Source of the DNA: Kappaphycus alvarezii
Lineage: Eukaryota > Rhodophyta > Florideophyceae > Gigartinales > Solieriaceae
Assembly (NCBI GenBank): GCA_002205965.3
Contig: NADL03000135.1
Span: 124,001 to 188,000 of the forward strand
Direction of reading: 5' to 3'
Length of the DNA stretch: 64,000 bases
Of the stretch, positions 11,371-23,799 are shown one piece after another. Below the pieces are notes generated by a model, which did not search any database, was not told the DNA's origin, and saw nothing but the letters and a program-made list of their open reading frames with translations. A program made the position numbers and the translations under genes. How positions within the stretch are numbered: the first letter of the stretch is position 1; the number at the start of each line of letters is the position of its first letter.

Positions 11371-13885
11371 GCTCCCGTGAGGTATCTTTGTACTGAGACT
11401 AAGGATTGGTAAGTCAAGCGCTGTGATAAACATTCCGAATTAAGTCTAAAAGGTAGCAAACTGAGCAACCCAAATGTTGCAAACACAGAATACATCGGTA
11501 ATCGAGCTGCACAAGACGGATTTCGAGACGAGTTGCCCGAATTTGATCGTCTCAGTCGCTTTTGGCGTGGAATGAAGATATCTAAAGGGGTAAATCAGAT
11601 TCCCAAAATGTGTTTGTCGGGTAGGAAGCAGACGCCATGCTTATACTTTCATCTCGGAGAGAAACTAACACTGAAGAACTTACTGCGAACGAATTAGCAC
11701 ACTCTAAAATTGTTATAAAACCGGAAATTTACAATCGCTTGCGCAATTTTTAGAATCCAGGAGCATAACTTGTGAACCTACTGAAAGGTCTGGGAGATTA
11801 ATACCACTTTGACCTACATATATTCGCGCTTTTTTAAGAAGCTTCGGACGAATAATTCCGCTCAGACTTTTCGCGTTATGATGCGGCGGAAAGAAGAGAA
11901 CAGGTTATGATCACACCTTCTGTATCCCCTTGTGACGTAGACACTATTTCCCACCCTTTTGGTCATATGTAACCTCTTTAAGGCTCATAAACATGAAAAT
12001 GGAGGCTAAACCATTGAGAGACCTTTGCTTCCAACTTCAAGAATTACTGCGACATGTTTTTTAGTGCATTTGAAGATTATTGGCCCCATTACCTCACCAG
12101 ACCCCAACAATTATGGGAAGATTTAGGCATGTGGGCTCAATAAAAAATTTGGTTCAATCTCTATCTTCTTCTTGGCGAGTCTCTGAACTTTTATTGCATT
12201 GAGATCCATGTCCGTGCTAAAAATTAGGTCTCTGTAGTTGTTGAGGTAAACGGAGCGTACTTTGAATCCAAAATGGATGCAGTGAAAGAGTGTCTACGTA
12301 CACTGAAGCTCACTGAATGAGAAAAACGGGTGCAGAGAACGGTAAGCGCTTAAGGATATTACATCTGATTTGTAAAAGCTATGCCGAATGGCTCTTAGCA
12401 CTCAACTACATTGTGATTTTCATTAGCGTCTATTTTTAGAAAGTGCTGTACAGCGGCGTTAGTTTTATTAGCCAACCAAGAGGTCATCCAAATTTCCTAC
12501 CTCCGCTACCGCACGATACTGGAAAAAATTCGGTTCAAAGAGTCTCTATTCAACTCCATTAATGCACGGCAGTCTATTTTTGCAGGATAAACCGTTTTTC
12601 TCAGCAAAAATTGGAGGGTAAACTATGCTTGATCAGCCAAATATGGATCACGCTTGTACTTATCGAAGCCACTACACTGCACCTATCACAAGCTCAAGTG
12701 TTTCAATTGCGGGGCAGAGGGACGTCGCCTCAAATCCTGCAAAAAAGCCACTAACTTCGAGCGTGTTACGGAAAATATAGTCTCTTTTGTGCCAAAAATA
12801 TATCTAAACGAACTTCACTGAAGCCTTTGACGACCTGTGTCAAATTCTAACAGATGCAGACAAGTAAGGATCTATCAATATCACTCAGAATGAAATCAAA
12901 CCTAACACTGATTGCTCGGACTCCGGCTTCGAATAGTCCACCTCTATTTGCAATACCAACCATGTACCTCTCGAGCGGGACATAAAACCGGATGCTACTC
13001 TGCCCGACGCTATCTCAGCATCAGGCAAAGATGAATCATTACGATTCAACCTCCCAGACGAGCTTTTTTTAAATCTGAATCTCCCTGGCCGCCTGATTCC
13101 GTTACTAATGCCTTCTAAAACGCCATGCATTCACCGTCATCAGAATTATATTAAATCATGCTCTGATTGTCTATGCTGCCAATGCAATCGCTGGAAAACG
13201 CATTACCACAAGTTCCCGACACCATCCCAACCTCCGTAATTGTACATACGTTTTTGTGTCCCGTACGCAATCTGACGGAACAGTGTATAGCAAACGGTTC
13301 TTTGACGGGTATTGTCTCGATGGTGATGCATTTCGATCGTTTTTGGTGAATAAGCAAGCTTTCGCTTACTGCTGTCGTTTAGCCAATCATCCCCTGCACT
13401 TAAAACCATCAAATATGACCTTTTTTGGTGATGGTTGCTGTGATAGCTTGGGCACCTAGACGTACTTCTACTCCTCCCTTACGGCTTACTTCTAGAGCCG
13501 CCAATCGATATGGTCCGTGCTGACATAACTCTCTGAAAAGGACTTAACATATTGGACAGGTAATACGTCGTTCCAGAAAACATCGAGAACGATGTGGTTA
13601 GCCGCTTTGACCACTAGCAATTATCCATCAGCCGCCATAATGGTCATGTACTCATTTTCTGTGGATCTGAATCATTCATTTTTACTAAGGCTAAACTGCA
13701 GAAGCTATATCAGCATTTTTTCATCCCAATGTACAGAAATTGTACAACTTATTGAAAAGAGCTCGGCCTGAATAACTAGACCCCGACACAAGGCGCAGTT
13801 TGGATGAGATTGCTATTTCATTTCGCAATTGCCCCTTCGATCAACTCGCTTGATTCACTAATCCTTCGTCTCAGGACAAAACTAT
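11020..13885 (+). mobile_element. Copia retrotransposon II, degraded and 3'-truncated
   Basis: This plus-strand Copia-class fossil consists of a 5' LTR (11.02-11.37 kb), a gag region with a degenerate CCHC knuckle near 12.69-12.74 kb (CFNCGAEGRRLKSC), a protease region (about 12.9-13.5 kb) and the N-terminal part of integrase (about 13.55-13.88 kb, with HNGHVLIFCGSESFIFTKAKL). It stops where it meets the LTR of the opposite element III. The rest of pol and the 3' LTR are absent. It has many breaks and looks old. Confidence 0.6.
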
Positions 13886-13889
13886 CTCA

Positions 13890-14260
13890 CAGGAGCCAGG
13901 ACAAAGTGTAGGTTAAGCTTTAGTGTAATTCAGATGATGAGATGATATTGATCATTATTTGTATTACCCTGCTACAATGTTTAAATTATAAAGCTATGCT
14001 GCGGGGATTTGGTATAAAGATTCGCTCGTCAGGAGAGATAAATGTCTATTGATTCATGTGCTCTCTGGATTTAGATTTCTTGATGATAAACTTAAATACC
14101 GTCAGTATAAATTTCAACGCTTTTGCTCATCCAGATTGACACATACAAATCCGAATATATATAGGATCTGGGTTTGTTATTTCGACACTTCCGGCCTTCT
14201 AATAACAAAAGTTGAGAGACTACTTAAGTTTCCCATTTTTACCCTTTTACCCACTTAACA
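13890..14260 (-). repeat. LTR of Copia family S, minus orientation
   Basis: This is the inverted partner of the LTR at 11.02-11.37 kb. On the minus strand it follows directly on the RNase H end of element III and starts TGTTAAGTGGGT, so it is the 3' LTR of that element. Similarity to the other copy is roughly three quarters by eye. Confidence 0.65.
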
Positions 14261-14269
14261 CAAGACCTA

Positions 14270-14500
14270 CAGCGAAGCATTCAATTGAAGGCTTTCAGTG
14301 TCCATCAAGGGTGTCTTGGCTTTGCATTATCAGCGCTTGGTCAGGGAATCAGCCATATTTTCTTCAATGCGGATCCAACCAATATCTGATATCTCTGATA
14401 GGGGTAAATATTTGGGAGAAGAGATACTCAAAACCGAATACCCCAAGAAGGAGGTGTTGCAAGCGAAAGAAGTTCTACCGTGGTATGGTTGAGCGAACAA
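14270..14500 (-). pseudogene. Copia III RNase H end
   Basis: The minus strand carries SEISDIGWIRIEENMADSLTK, the hallmark end of Copia RNase H. The family-S LTR follows it directly. Confidence 0.7.
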
Positions 14501-14567
14501 AAGGAGTGGATAAGGAAGGCAGTTCAAGGGGATACAAGTAAGTATAGAAGGGTCAGGGTTTACCCAC

Positions 14568-15074
14568 TGATGCTCTGTGACCAGCGTAAGAGAAAAGGTT
14601 CTTGGGTCTGAAGTTGACTCTAAACTTCCTACTACTCGGGACTTGACTTTAAATTGTCTGTAAACTTGCTTTACCTCTCCAAGAGGAAGCAGTTTACTCA
14701 GCTTGTATAGACTTTTGGCTATCTCTAAAGTCCGGACAAAACTACAAAAGATACCAGGAAATGCAACAAAAGGGAATTTGTACTTGTGCATTTGTGTCGT
14801 TTTTCTCAAAAAAATGAATTTGGAGGAGGTAAGCAAAAAGGGAAAAGGAACTTCATTCGGGATCGATCTAGAAGGGGTAGATACAGTATAAAAATATCTA
14901 GATAAAATGGAAATGAATTCGGAGAGGACCGCGGTTAGGATAAGCAAGGGTCAGGGAGGGCGAGGAAGGACCAGAACTACAAGCAATTTTGGACAAGTGG
15001 AGGTAATAAAGTAAATTAAAAGTCGGTAGATGACGGTGACAGAAAAATCCATTCCGATCTGCGCGCGCCTAACA
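14568..15074 (+). repeat. Solo (partial) LTR of the chromodomain Gypsy family
   Basis: This segment matches the reverse complement of the Gypsy 3' LTR at 48984-50736. Both contain TGATGCTCTGTGACCAGCGT, CCTCTCCAAGAGGAA, a TATA-like stretch before AGACTTTTGGCTA, GCATTTCC-GGTATCTTT, TGTCCAAAATTGCTTGTAGT on the opposite strand, and the end GCGCGCGCCTAACA. It sits inside Copia III. No internal Gypsy sequence accompanies it and no clear target duplication was found. Its 5' end seems shorter than that of the copy at 50.87 kb. Confidence 0.8.
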
Positions 15075-16749
15075 ATCTCATCTTTCCTTTTTACCTCCTC
15101 CGTGGCCGTCACATCAATAGTATGCTTGAACTCATTTTGCGGATTTCTGCAAGCATTTTATTGTCATCTACCATATTCTTGACCTTCAACTTCGCTATGA
15201 ATTGCTACATAAGTGGTACAGCGTATGGGGCTTGGGGTATTGTACTAATGCCAAGATATAGCACTATACCAGATACCTTGCAGTATTGCTGAATTTTTGG
15301 AGCAGTTGCGAATGACTACAGTGCTCTGTGCCTCGTTCTTGATAAATAAATAGGTTCCATCCTGTTCAAGCACTCATCCATAGAAAGTCTAATGTTGCCG
15401 TTAACATCGACCTTAATCTGACATCCGTTCAACTTGAACAATGGACCAAGATTGATCATTCACAGTTCAAAGCGCTTCAACATCTTATTTGAGAACTATT
15501 CGAGTTCAATCTTTTTTCTGCTTAAAGAAAGTCGTCAGTCATTTTAGCTACTAGAATGGCGATCTTTTCGCAGCCGTCACGATTCACGAAGATTTGACTT
15601 ATTCCGAAAACGCGCCCGACACCGCTTCATTGATCATACAGTCCTCTGACACAATCATTCATTTCCTCCCTGTCTCTATTATAACACATGTTAATTTAAA
15701 CAGATTCCATATGACATACTTGACTTAGTTTCCATTTTGATGCCAACCCCCTGTCGGCCTGACAAGTACATCTCTGTTGATGGGAAAACTCTGTAGAAAG
15801 GCTGTTTATATGTCTACTGTACGGATCTCAAACCGCGAAAGTGTGACCGAAGCTAGTAGCAGTCATCTAATGCTCAACTATGCATTAGAAAATTATTTCC
15901 TGGCTCTTTCTTGTGCGCTTAGTCCTCGTTGCCATGTGGACATAGTCTAGCTTTCATCTTTCATTTGCCTCTTTCATCCTCCTTTATCTTTTACACAACA
16001 TGGGATCTTATTACATTGGCATATTGTGGCAAATAGCTCTCGTGCACTTTCTGAAACGAGTCAGACCAGTTATCGTGTAACTCCTTATGGAAGGCTTTCT
16101 GCTGATCCAGAAAGGCGAAAATTATATCTCGCACTTTGTAACTTTTCGGGAGCAGATCTGTTGGTATATTTCATCCAAAACTCTCCGTCTATCTGATTCT
16201 AGGACTTTTAACTCTGGAAGAAGGCCAGAGCTTCAGCCCGTTTGTTTTCCAATACCCCCTATTGCTCCCTTCTGGTCATCCTGTGGTTTTTTCATTAAGT
16301 TGCATGTACTTTGATCCTTTGCAGCAGATATTTCCGATGTTTACTGTGGCATCACTAGAACCTATCGATGCGCGTATGTATGGGTGGTGAGTTTACATTC
16401 GGCTGACAATTGGCCGTATCGTGCATGCGGTCAGATTCCCCGTTGTCCGTCAAATCAGTGGAAAGATCCTCAAATGAGCATTCCATGAGCTCCCTTGTGA
16501 ATTTGGTCGTCTGTTCTCAGCATAAATCTTCATATGCAGGTTGCATGGCGCGGCAACTCACCGTCTCCGCATCCATAACTTTGCGCACTTCAAGATATTG
16601 ATCACGTAACGCAACTACCGCAGCTTTGATCCATTTATACTTCTTGTTATCATTTGAAGACGCGTACCCCACACATGCTAAGTCTTTTTCCCTATAAGCA
16701 GACTCTCTTGTTATAATATTATGTTTAGTTCACAAAGTATTTTGCAAAG

Positions 16750-17450
16750 TCCTCGTAGCCGACTGTTTGACGTCGTATCCAGAAGCTCTTTAGTAACTCT
16801 AGTCGTATTGTTGCCTAAGATGAAGGGCCGAAAGCCTTCGGCAAACTGAAACCAGCTGAGTAACCGCTAACGGGAGAAAAGATTATAAATTAATACTTCC
16901 CTTGCAACAATTTCCCCTGCTGTGGTATTCGACAGTCCTTTGTCGAGCTTGTGTATTATTTATCTCACATTCAGTACGTTCCTCTCAATGATTCCTTTTT
17001 AGCAGAGATGGGTCAGCCAAGTCTTAAAGGTGATGCTATGAGCGTATAGGAATTCACAAATTCTTCATCGGTGGTATTCATCATCTGCAGAGAGATAAAT
17101 TAGTGCCCCATGTCCAAAGATCCAGAGACGCTCAAACAGCTTGCAAATGTTGTCCAATTTTTTGAACACAGTAACGGACCCTTCCGTAAACTCTGTACCC
17201 GTATCCGTTACGAGAAAAATTTTGGGTCGTTGGTTTTGAATAAACGCAAAACAGTTACAGTTTTCATTATAACTCGCGAATAGACCATGGAAAGGCTAAC
17301 GCATGTATTGTGGTGTTTCTTCAAACCCCAGGAGTCAGCATTACTGCAACTCTTGTACAGTAGTCGCACAACGTTTTCTAGATCATTCGGATCCTGGCCA
17401 GAATTGTAAATACCGCCGGGTCGCTGCCCGGGTCTCTTTTTTTAGACTCA
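16750..17450 (-). pseudogene. Copia III integrase core
   Basis: On the minus strand the region reads KIFLVTDTGTEFTEGSVTVF, then helical sequence with ICEFLYAHSITFK and KGIIERN. This resembles the DDE core of Copia integrases (a D...E pair about 35-40 residues apart). This is a fossil. Confidence 0.55.
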
Positions 17451-17729
17451 GTCTAAACTGATTGGCACGTACTGCTAAAAACACAATAAAGCCCCAAGTG
17501 AGAAATTTTTTACTTTACTGTTCCTAAGCAAGGGACAAATAGCCGCATCAAGCGGTTTGAACATCTCCAGTGTTCGTTGAAGAGCACGCAATAATTATTG
17601 GGGGACAGAGATCATTATTTTTGCTTAGTATGGGACGCGAAGAGAATTTACGGCCAAATCAAATGGTATGCTACAACTCTAACCTGATTTTGATCCAAAC
17701 GAGTAAAAAAAATTGGCACTGTACCTCGT

Positions 17730-17905
17730 GTTGTTCTCCACTCACACAGTCTTGCTTTTAGTCAACCCCTTATTTAGAGCGTGGATGATACCAATGCGAC
17801 CTTTCAAGTTGTCTAACTAAAGGCTGATCAATACAAGTTCGAACTAATCAGGGAAGGACTACTATCGCAGTCAGTTAGGAACGCTTTCAGTTGTTACAAG
17901 GCCCA
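17730..17905. repeat. Direct repeat, copy 1 (partner at 19910-20085)
   Basis: About 170 bp match 19910-20085 in the same orientation at roughly 72 percent by eye. Shared landmarks are GATACCAAT or AATACCAAT and GGAAGGACTAC or GAAAGGACGAC. Both lie within Copia III. Confidence 0.65.
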
Positions 17906-19909
17906 ATGACAGTACCTTCATTCATCAGAGAATTGACAGAACTGCTTAGCTCTTTGCTGCTACCACCTACATGAACAGCACAGGAAGTCCTCTAAAAGCC
18001 CGGGTAAATCTTCACGTAACACATCAATTGGCTACCAATTTCTATCAATCTATTCCGGTTTTTCCGTGGTATTTTTCCAGAATCTTGATATTTTTCTGCT
18101 CAAGATGGATGTCACAGCGGTGTTTTGAATTCTGATGCTTCGCTCTAGAATGTTCAGAAAATCTTAGGAAAACTTTGTCTACGGTCTAATTAGTTCGTTA
18201 CAGTTTCATGCTAATTCCATGCTTTATGCACAAAGAATCTCATTTTTGCTTGCTTGGTTAGGTCTTTTTTTCGTAAACATAAGTATATATATCTCCAACT
18301 AAATCCTACGCCCCTGAAATTTAAACTGTAGCTTATGTCTTTGTCTAATAGTATATTGGAGTAAAATAAAATCACTGAATTCAAACGAGTCCGTTAAGAT
18401 ACCGGTATGGGCATTGCCAATTTCGATTAAATTTTTTCGCTTATTTGGAAGGAAGACACTGAAATTGCGGCACAAAGGTCTATGTCCAAATTTTTTGCTC
18501 AATTTCAATAATTTAGTATACTCAAACTCCGAAAAAGCTAGGAAGCGATAAATATTTGTCTAATGGCAGTGCATGAAGCAATAGCGGTATTGATTGTGCT
18601 CCGTAAACTCAATAAATTCTTTACAAATTCCGTAACAGACGGCTAGAGTTTGACACTGAGTCTAAACTCATGATTCAAAGCTTTGCGTGCCTGTAAAACC
18701 TCGCGAGGAACACGCTTCACTACACCATTAGCCTACGGTCATTATGCTACTTTGAAAGGGTGATTGATTCTAAAATCGATCTCTTGTAGCCTAAACATTA
18801 AATTGTAGCCCTTTTTCCAATACAAACCAGTTCATTAACTGTAGCGATAAATGTGGTAATTTCATCAACTGCAGCTGCACTGGTCACACTGTCCGTTGAC
18901 CAAAGAAAGATAAAATAAAATAAGGCTTTTCTGATGATTAACACCTACTTCAAATCGCTCATACAATCTTCTATGAAAAGAAGTCGACATAGACTATCTC
19001 AATGGGTGTAATTCGACAATATAGGTTATACCTAAACGTTCTAGGTATATTGGCGGCGTTTGGCTTCGCAGTGTTCAATCCATCAGATATATTGATATTC
19101 TATAGTGTTGTTCTAAGCTGCTACCAAAATGTTTTTGTTATCGCATCAAAATTATTCAACGCTGACTTCCAATGACGATATTTTCGATGTCATCATGAGT
19201 AATCTTACATGCAACATTGCTTAACACCAGCTTTGGCCGATAAGGGGTGCGTGGACTGTCGTCATGAGTCGATTCTTTGTGTAGAAAATATCGCCTGCCT
19301 TGGTTCTTTCTTCGTTTCTGGATTTCGCAGACAGAACTCTAGTATATAGATGCGATGGTAATGGTTTGATCACCATACAGTTAGAGAGTCTTTTTTGATT
19401 TCATCAATAATTACAGCTGTAATAACGTCGATATGAGAAACTTGATCAACAGTTGCCACTGTTACACAGTCACAGGAGGAAACACTGACACTCGAGAAAT
19501 GGGAGATAATTTCATTTGCACCAAAGCGACGGTCAGATTTTTGCCTAACAGCGCATCCTCTCTTGCTCTTTCCATATTTGCGCTGATTCTGCTCGCGGTC
19601 GCTCTACCTTTTCCCAAGACAAATTTTAACCTCCGTGGATGAGTTACGACATTCCGAGACGAATTGACACTTATAACAGGCTGAAATCAGACACATTGAT
19701 ATTTTTCTGCCTGTCTTGGTCTTCTTAGGAGAAAAACTCTTAGAAATCATCTTTTTTTGAGCGCGATCACTATGATTACCCTTTCTTTTCTTCTTTTTGT
19801 TCTTAATGTTCTGAAGACTGGAGAAAACCACAACAAATGAACTTCAAGAGTCTTCTTCAACATATTCATGGGACCTCTCTGGCTCCTGCTTCTCCTCAGG
19901 TTTCCTCGA

Positions 19910-20085
19910 TTGGGCTACTAATTCATACAGCCTTTCATTTACTCAACCAATTATCTAGGGCGCAAATAATACCAATAAGACCCCTCAGGTTGTCCAGTTA
20001 ACGGCCGATTAATAGAGATTCCAACTGACCACGAAAGGACGACTACCGCTGTCAGCTAGGAGCGCTGTCAGTTTTTACAGGTATT
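19910..20085. repeat. Direct repeat, copy 2 (partner at 17730-17905)
   Basis: This partner of 17730-17905 lies near the upstream (gag) end of Copia III. It may mark a terminal repeat or a second element of the same family. Confidence 0.65.
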
Positions 20086-20087
20086 GT

Positions 20088-20127
20088 CTGATATGCAATA
20101 ATTCCGAAAGGAAGTATTGCATATCAG
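20088..20127. repeat. Perfect 13-bp inverted repeat (hairpin)
   Basis: CTGATATGCAATA and its exact reverse complement TATTGCATATCAG are separated by 14 bases. It lies immediately beyond the direct repeat ending near 20085. Confidence 0.85.
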
Positions 20128-20129
20128 CA

Positions 20130-22050
20130 CGGACTAAGCCCAAGATTTCCATTACGATTGAGATTAACAGGACAGAAACCGCTACCGAATGGCACGGAGA
20201 TTAATGGGGATTTTATTGCCAAGGATCAATGGTACAGTAGGTGGGGTTCAGCTAGAGATTACGGAGATGACTCCTACTTTGCAAAGCGAAGATATACCTA
20301 GAAACGGAGGTTCTATGAAACTGACTCGCTGTGGCATTAATATTCGCCCAAAATTCCTTGCAAAAGACAACTGGCCTTATTCTGGACGAGTCTCGCCACC
20401 TGACAAGCGAAAAATGTTAGCAGCGCCTCAGCAATCGGAACAGCTGAACGTACGTAAAAGCCAGTTGCAACCCGGTCGGCGAAGCCCCGAGCAGTCGGGT
20501 GCCAGGCCCGCAACGTGGAGAGTGGAAGTGCAAAGAAGCAATGTCCAGGACCCTTTTAATGTATCAATTCGGCTAAGCGAATTTCCTTGCCAAGGAGAGC
20601 ATGGTTAAGGGGCTTGAGTGGGCATCGCGCCAGGAAGGGGAAGTGGGCGGGGGTCAAGGGAGCCGGTTACATCCTAACAGTCTGTGCCCTCATTCTCCCC
20701 AGGCAACTTGGTGGCTGGTTAATTGGGGTGTTTTACTGCGAATGGTACAAAGTCTTATGAATCTCTAATCAAACCATGTGGCAGGATCTATAATGCAAAT
20801 TAAGAAGCGATTTCAGCAACTGAAAAGTAGCTAATAGCCTAATTAACGAGCAGGGCGCGTTGGAGGTGACAATCAACGCAGTTTGTCGTTGAAGAAGAAT
20901 AGCCCTCACCGGGTAATACTGGTCCAACGCTCGGCTTGCGGCCAATCGACCCACCTCGTTGATGTGAGGGAACGCATCGGTCCACCATCCTCCGGGCGTG
21001 GAGATAGGAACGAGGACCAGCCTGTCCCTATCAGGTAATCCGCTTATAAACCCCTGGTATTTTAACAGCTTTTCTGCGTGAGCAAAATGTTTTTGCCTAT
21101 AGTACTGATAAAGCGTAATTCCCGTGGATTTGCCAACCCACGCCGAAATAAGAGATTAAATTTGGGAAGCTAGAAAAGAATAGTTGCACCATTCTGTAAC
21201 CTTGCTAAAACAAATGTCGCAAGTTTTATCCTCTGTGTTAAACTACCAAGCGCATGATGAGATATATAAAAATTGAAGGGTGTCGTCTACTTGCAAGCGG
21301 CAGTGTACAAATCTACGTATATGCGTCTTGCGCGCATCTTACACTATACTTTAGTCCTCGCCCCTGCACCCTTTTATGAGGGGAAATTTACTCTATCTAT
21401 ATAGTATATATTCCATTGATATTTACATCTATTTCATGTCTGTCCAAGCAACAGAGTCTATAGGTATTTCCTACAGAAAATATTCGTGGATATTCTGGAA
21501 AGTTTTTTATCCTAGTAGATGCAACTTCCCGCGCATGCTAGGGTTAGTCGACGGTGCCAGGATTGTGTATACGTAGTGCGACTGCCGCACTCCGGTGAGT
21601 AAAGGGAGCAAACAATTCACCGATCTTCAACTCAGACCCAGCTAGCAAAAAAACTTCTGTTTTTTTCAGATTCGCCCGCAAGCGCCACTCTGCATTTTTA
21701 CCTTTGAATTCACGACAAATAGAGGTGGGCACGAAAATAGTACGGAAGGGAATCCGGCCATCGACCTTACTAAGAGCAAGACTACCAGTGGGCTAAAATT
21801 TGCAGAAAGTTTTAGAGAACAGCTAAATAGCGCTCCAAATCACTGTCATCCATAGCAGTTGGTTGCTAAATTGAGTATGAGTTATCATATGAGCCTACAT
21901 CGTACTAATTGTGAGCCAATCTTTTCGAAACCTTAGATTTTTATATGAAAAGCAGGCTACTCTCGCCATCTCCCTTGCATTCGAGCTTGCAGATCAGATG
22001 CTTCACCAGGACGGCGTCTTCAACAAAACTTTGCTCCCAAACAACAGCAA
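20130..22050. other. About 1.9 kb without a recognised gene
   Basis: There is an open frame of 139 codons at 20189-20608 (+) with no family resemblance. AT-rich sequence follows at 21.0-21.5 kb. Nothing else could be supported. The region may hold the missing 5' end of Copia III or other decayed repeats. Confidence 0.35.
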
Positions 22051-22053
22051 AAC

Positions 22054-22335
22054 ATGAGTTATACCGATTCCGTACAAGCTATCTTTCTCCGTAATCGGTC
22101 TGCAGCTGTCGCGGCGTCCATTGCTGCCGTTTCTGTTATCATAAAGTCAAAGCCCAAGAGGCGTGGGAGAGGGATGGTAAGCCGCAACTTTGATCGAGGG
22201 GAAAGTACTTGGATTAGGGACTATCTTGGGACGTCTCCTACATATCCACTTAGCAGCTTCCGGAGTCGTTTTCGAGTACCACAAGGTAGGTTCTACAAGC
22301 TTTTGAAAGATATATCTTTGGCTTTTCCCACTTAA
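22054..22335 (+). pseudogene. PIF/Harbinger-type transposase, N-terminal fragment
   Basis: The 93-residue frame contains NFDRGESTWIRDYLGTSPTY followed by FRSRFRVPQGRFYKLLKDI. That is the typical entry region of plant and algal Harbinger (DDE_Tnp_4/HARBI1-like) transposases, where a short acidic and aromatic stretch precedes an F-R-FRM-like helix. The frame stops after this region and the catalytic DDE domain is missing. The sequence runs directly into the C-terminal end of the oppositely oriented Myb-like frame, so an internal deletion is likely. Confidence 0.55.
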
Positions 22336-23292
22336 TTCCTTTCGGTCTGCCCTCAACCTCCTCTTCCGATAAAACCACCTCTCCCATTTCAGCGTCCCTA
22401 TCTTCTTCGATGTGATCATTTGAGCTCTCATGCTCATCATTACATTGTTCGTCTCGAGTGTTCTGGTCAATAAACGCTGTATTATTTCTAATGCTGCTAC
22501 CCTTCGAGGGTGTTGATCCGGAATTCTGCTTGCCGTAATCGTCCTTAAATTTGTCATGTTGGTAGACAAAGTCAGCCGTGGATAGCCATTTGAACGGCTG
22601 CGCATATGAAACTGTACCGTCCTTATTCAATTTGCCTGTCTTCTTTCTATATTGTTCCTGGACAATGTTTGCGATCATCTCATCGTTCGCTCCCGAGATT
22701 TTTATACTTCTCACTTTCGATCGAGCAGCAAGAAAGTGTTGGACTTCGCGGCCCGTTCGATGTCATGAACTTGTTAGAGAAGATGCTGTTCGCTTAACGT
22801 TATACTTTGCTCGATAGATACTTTCGATACCCCACCACATAGACTTTCACTTTGATTACATCCTTTGCCGGACTGTTCAATCTATGCTTTAGCTAACGCA
22901 AGCATCTCATTTTCCGTAAAGCCCTTATCGTGACCGCGCCGGTTCTCAAATTCCCCAATTTTTCTTTTGCGACCTTGAAGTGATTGTTCAGCTGCTTCAT
23001 TGATCTTGGTGGACAAACCCGTGGTAAGATCAGATACAGCGACAGGCTGTAGACGATGGGGGGCTTGCAACTGCGTTGAAACTGTCGGTGGAGGCTGTGT
23101 TTCGAAATCAGATGCAGAGATGGGTTGGTGTTCATGAAAGGGAGCGGCAAGGGAAGGTGGAGATGGTGGCTGCGTCTCGAGCTCGAACTCTGAGATCGGT
23201 GTAGGCTGAAATTGCCGTGAGAGAGCGTTTTGAGGGGTCGATGAAGGTGCATTGGGTGGGGAAGGCCATTCTGAAGGGGTGTCCGTCGGCAT
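22150..23292 (-). pseudogene. Harbinger-associated Myb/SANT-like DNA-binding protein, interrupted
   Basis: Autonomous Harbinger elements carry a second gene for a Myb/SANT-like protein that helps the transposase. Here the minus strand starts at 23292 with a proline-, serine- and threonine-rich N-terminus. It then has KGFTENEMLALAKA, which fits the first SANT helix of this family. After a decayed stretch near 22.72-22.9 kb it resumes with YRKKTGKLNKDGTVSYAQPF, a linker, and GRPKGIKWEKPK (family pattern RPxGxKxxK). Position and opposite orientation to the transposase fragment fit a two-gene Harbinger. At least one frame break lies between the two halves. Confidence 0.5.
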
Positions 23293-23799
23293 CTTGGCTA
23301 GTTGATGCGCGGGAGAAGCTGTCGTGATGAGGTCAGCCTGCCTTCCGTCCTCGATGGAAGGCCTTGGCGGGAAGCAGAGGGTCTCCCACGAATAGCAATA
23401 TAGAGAGCAAATGATGATTGGCTATCGCCATGTACAATTTCAGATAAATTTGTGTACATCGGTCTTGTAGTCTTGCTCTAAGCAATTAACTCGCCTTAAT
23501 CCTTAATTCTTGTCTGCTTTTACTTTGTGTTACCCCTTAGCAGCAACATGACTGCCCTTTTCCCTTTGATATAACTTCCAAATTAGAGTAAAACCTCGCG
23601 GTCCTTCTTTCGAAGCTGTAACTCGCTGGTTACGTTTCTCCTTCCACAACACACCTCGTTGATCGTCACTTCCAACGCGGCTTGCTTGTCAACGAGGCTA
23701 CCAGCTACTTTTTAGTTGATAGAAATGCTCCATTACTTGTTCGCGATTGTAGGCCCTCAATCATGTTTGAATGCAAATTCAAGGGCTCCCAACCTTTAC

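Larger units (their letters stand above)
13890..20130 (-). mobile_element. Copia retrotransposon III, degraded
   Basis: This minus-strand Copia-class fossil reads from about 20.1 kb down: a gag region with a knuckle-like CYKCQFVSEC near 19.65 kb, a protease region, an integrase core near 16.8-17.3 kb (KIFLVTDTGTEFTEGSVTVF), an RT region, and the RNase H end near 14.27-14.45 kb (ISDIGWIRIEENMADSLTKR), followed by the family-S 3' LTR. A Gypsy solo LTR is inserted at 14.57-15.07 kb. No 5' LTR was recognised above 20.1 kb. It has many breaks and looks old. Confidence 0.65.

Noticed and set aside
11020-14260. A single DNA transposon with 300-bp terminal inverted repeats
   Set aside because: The right-hand repeat directly follows a Copia RNase H end and the left-hand repeat precedes a Copia gag, so both are better read as LTRs of two elements.
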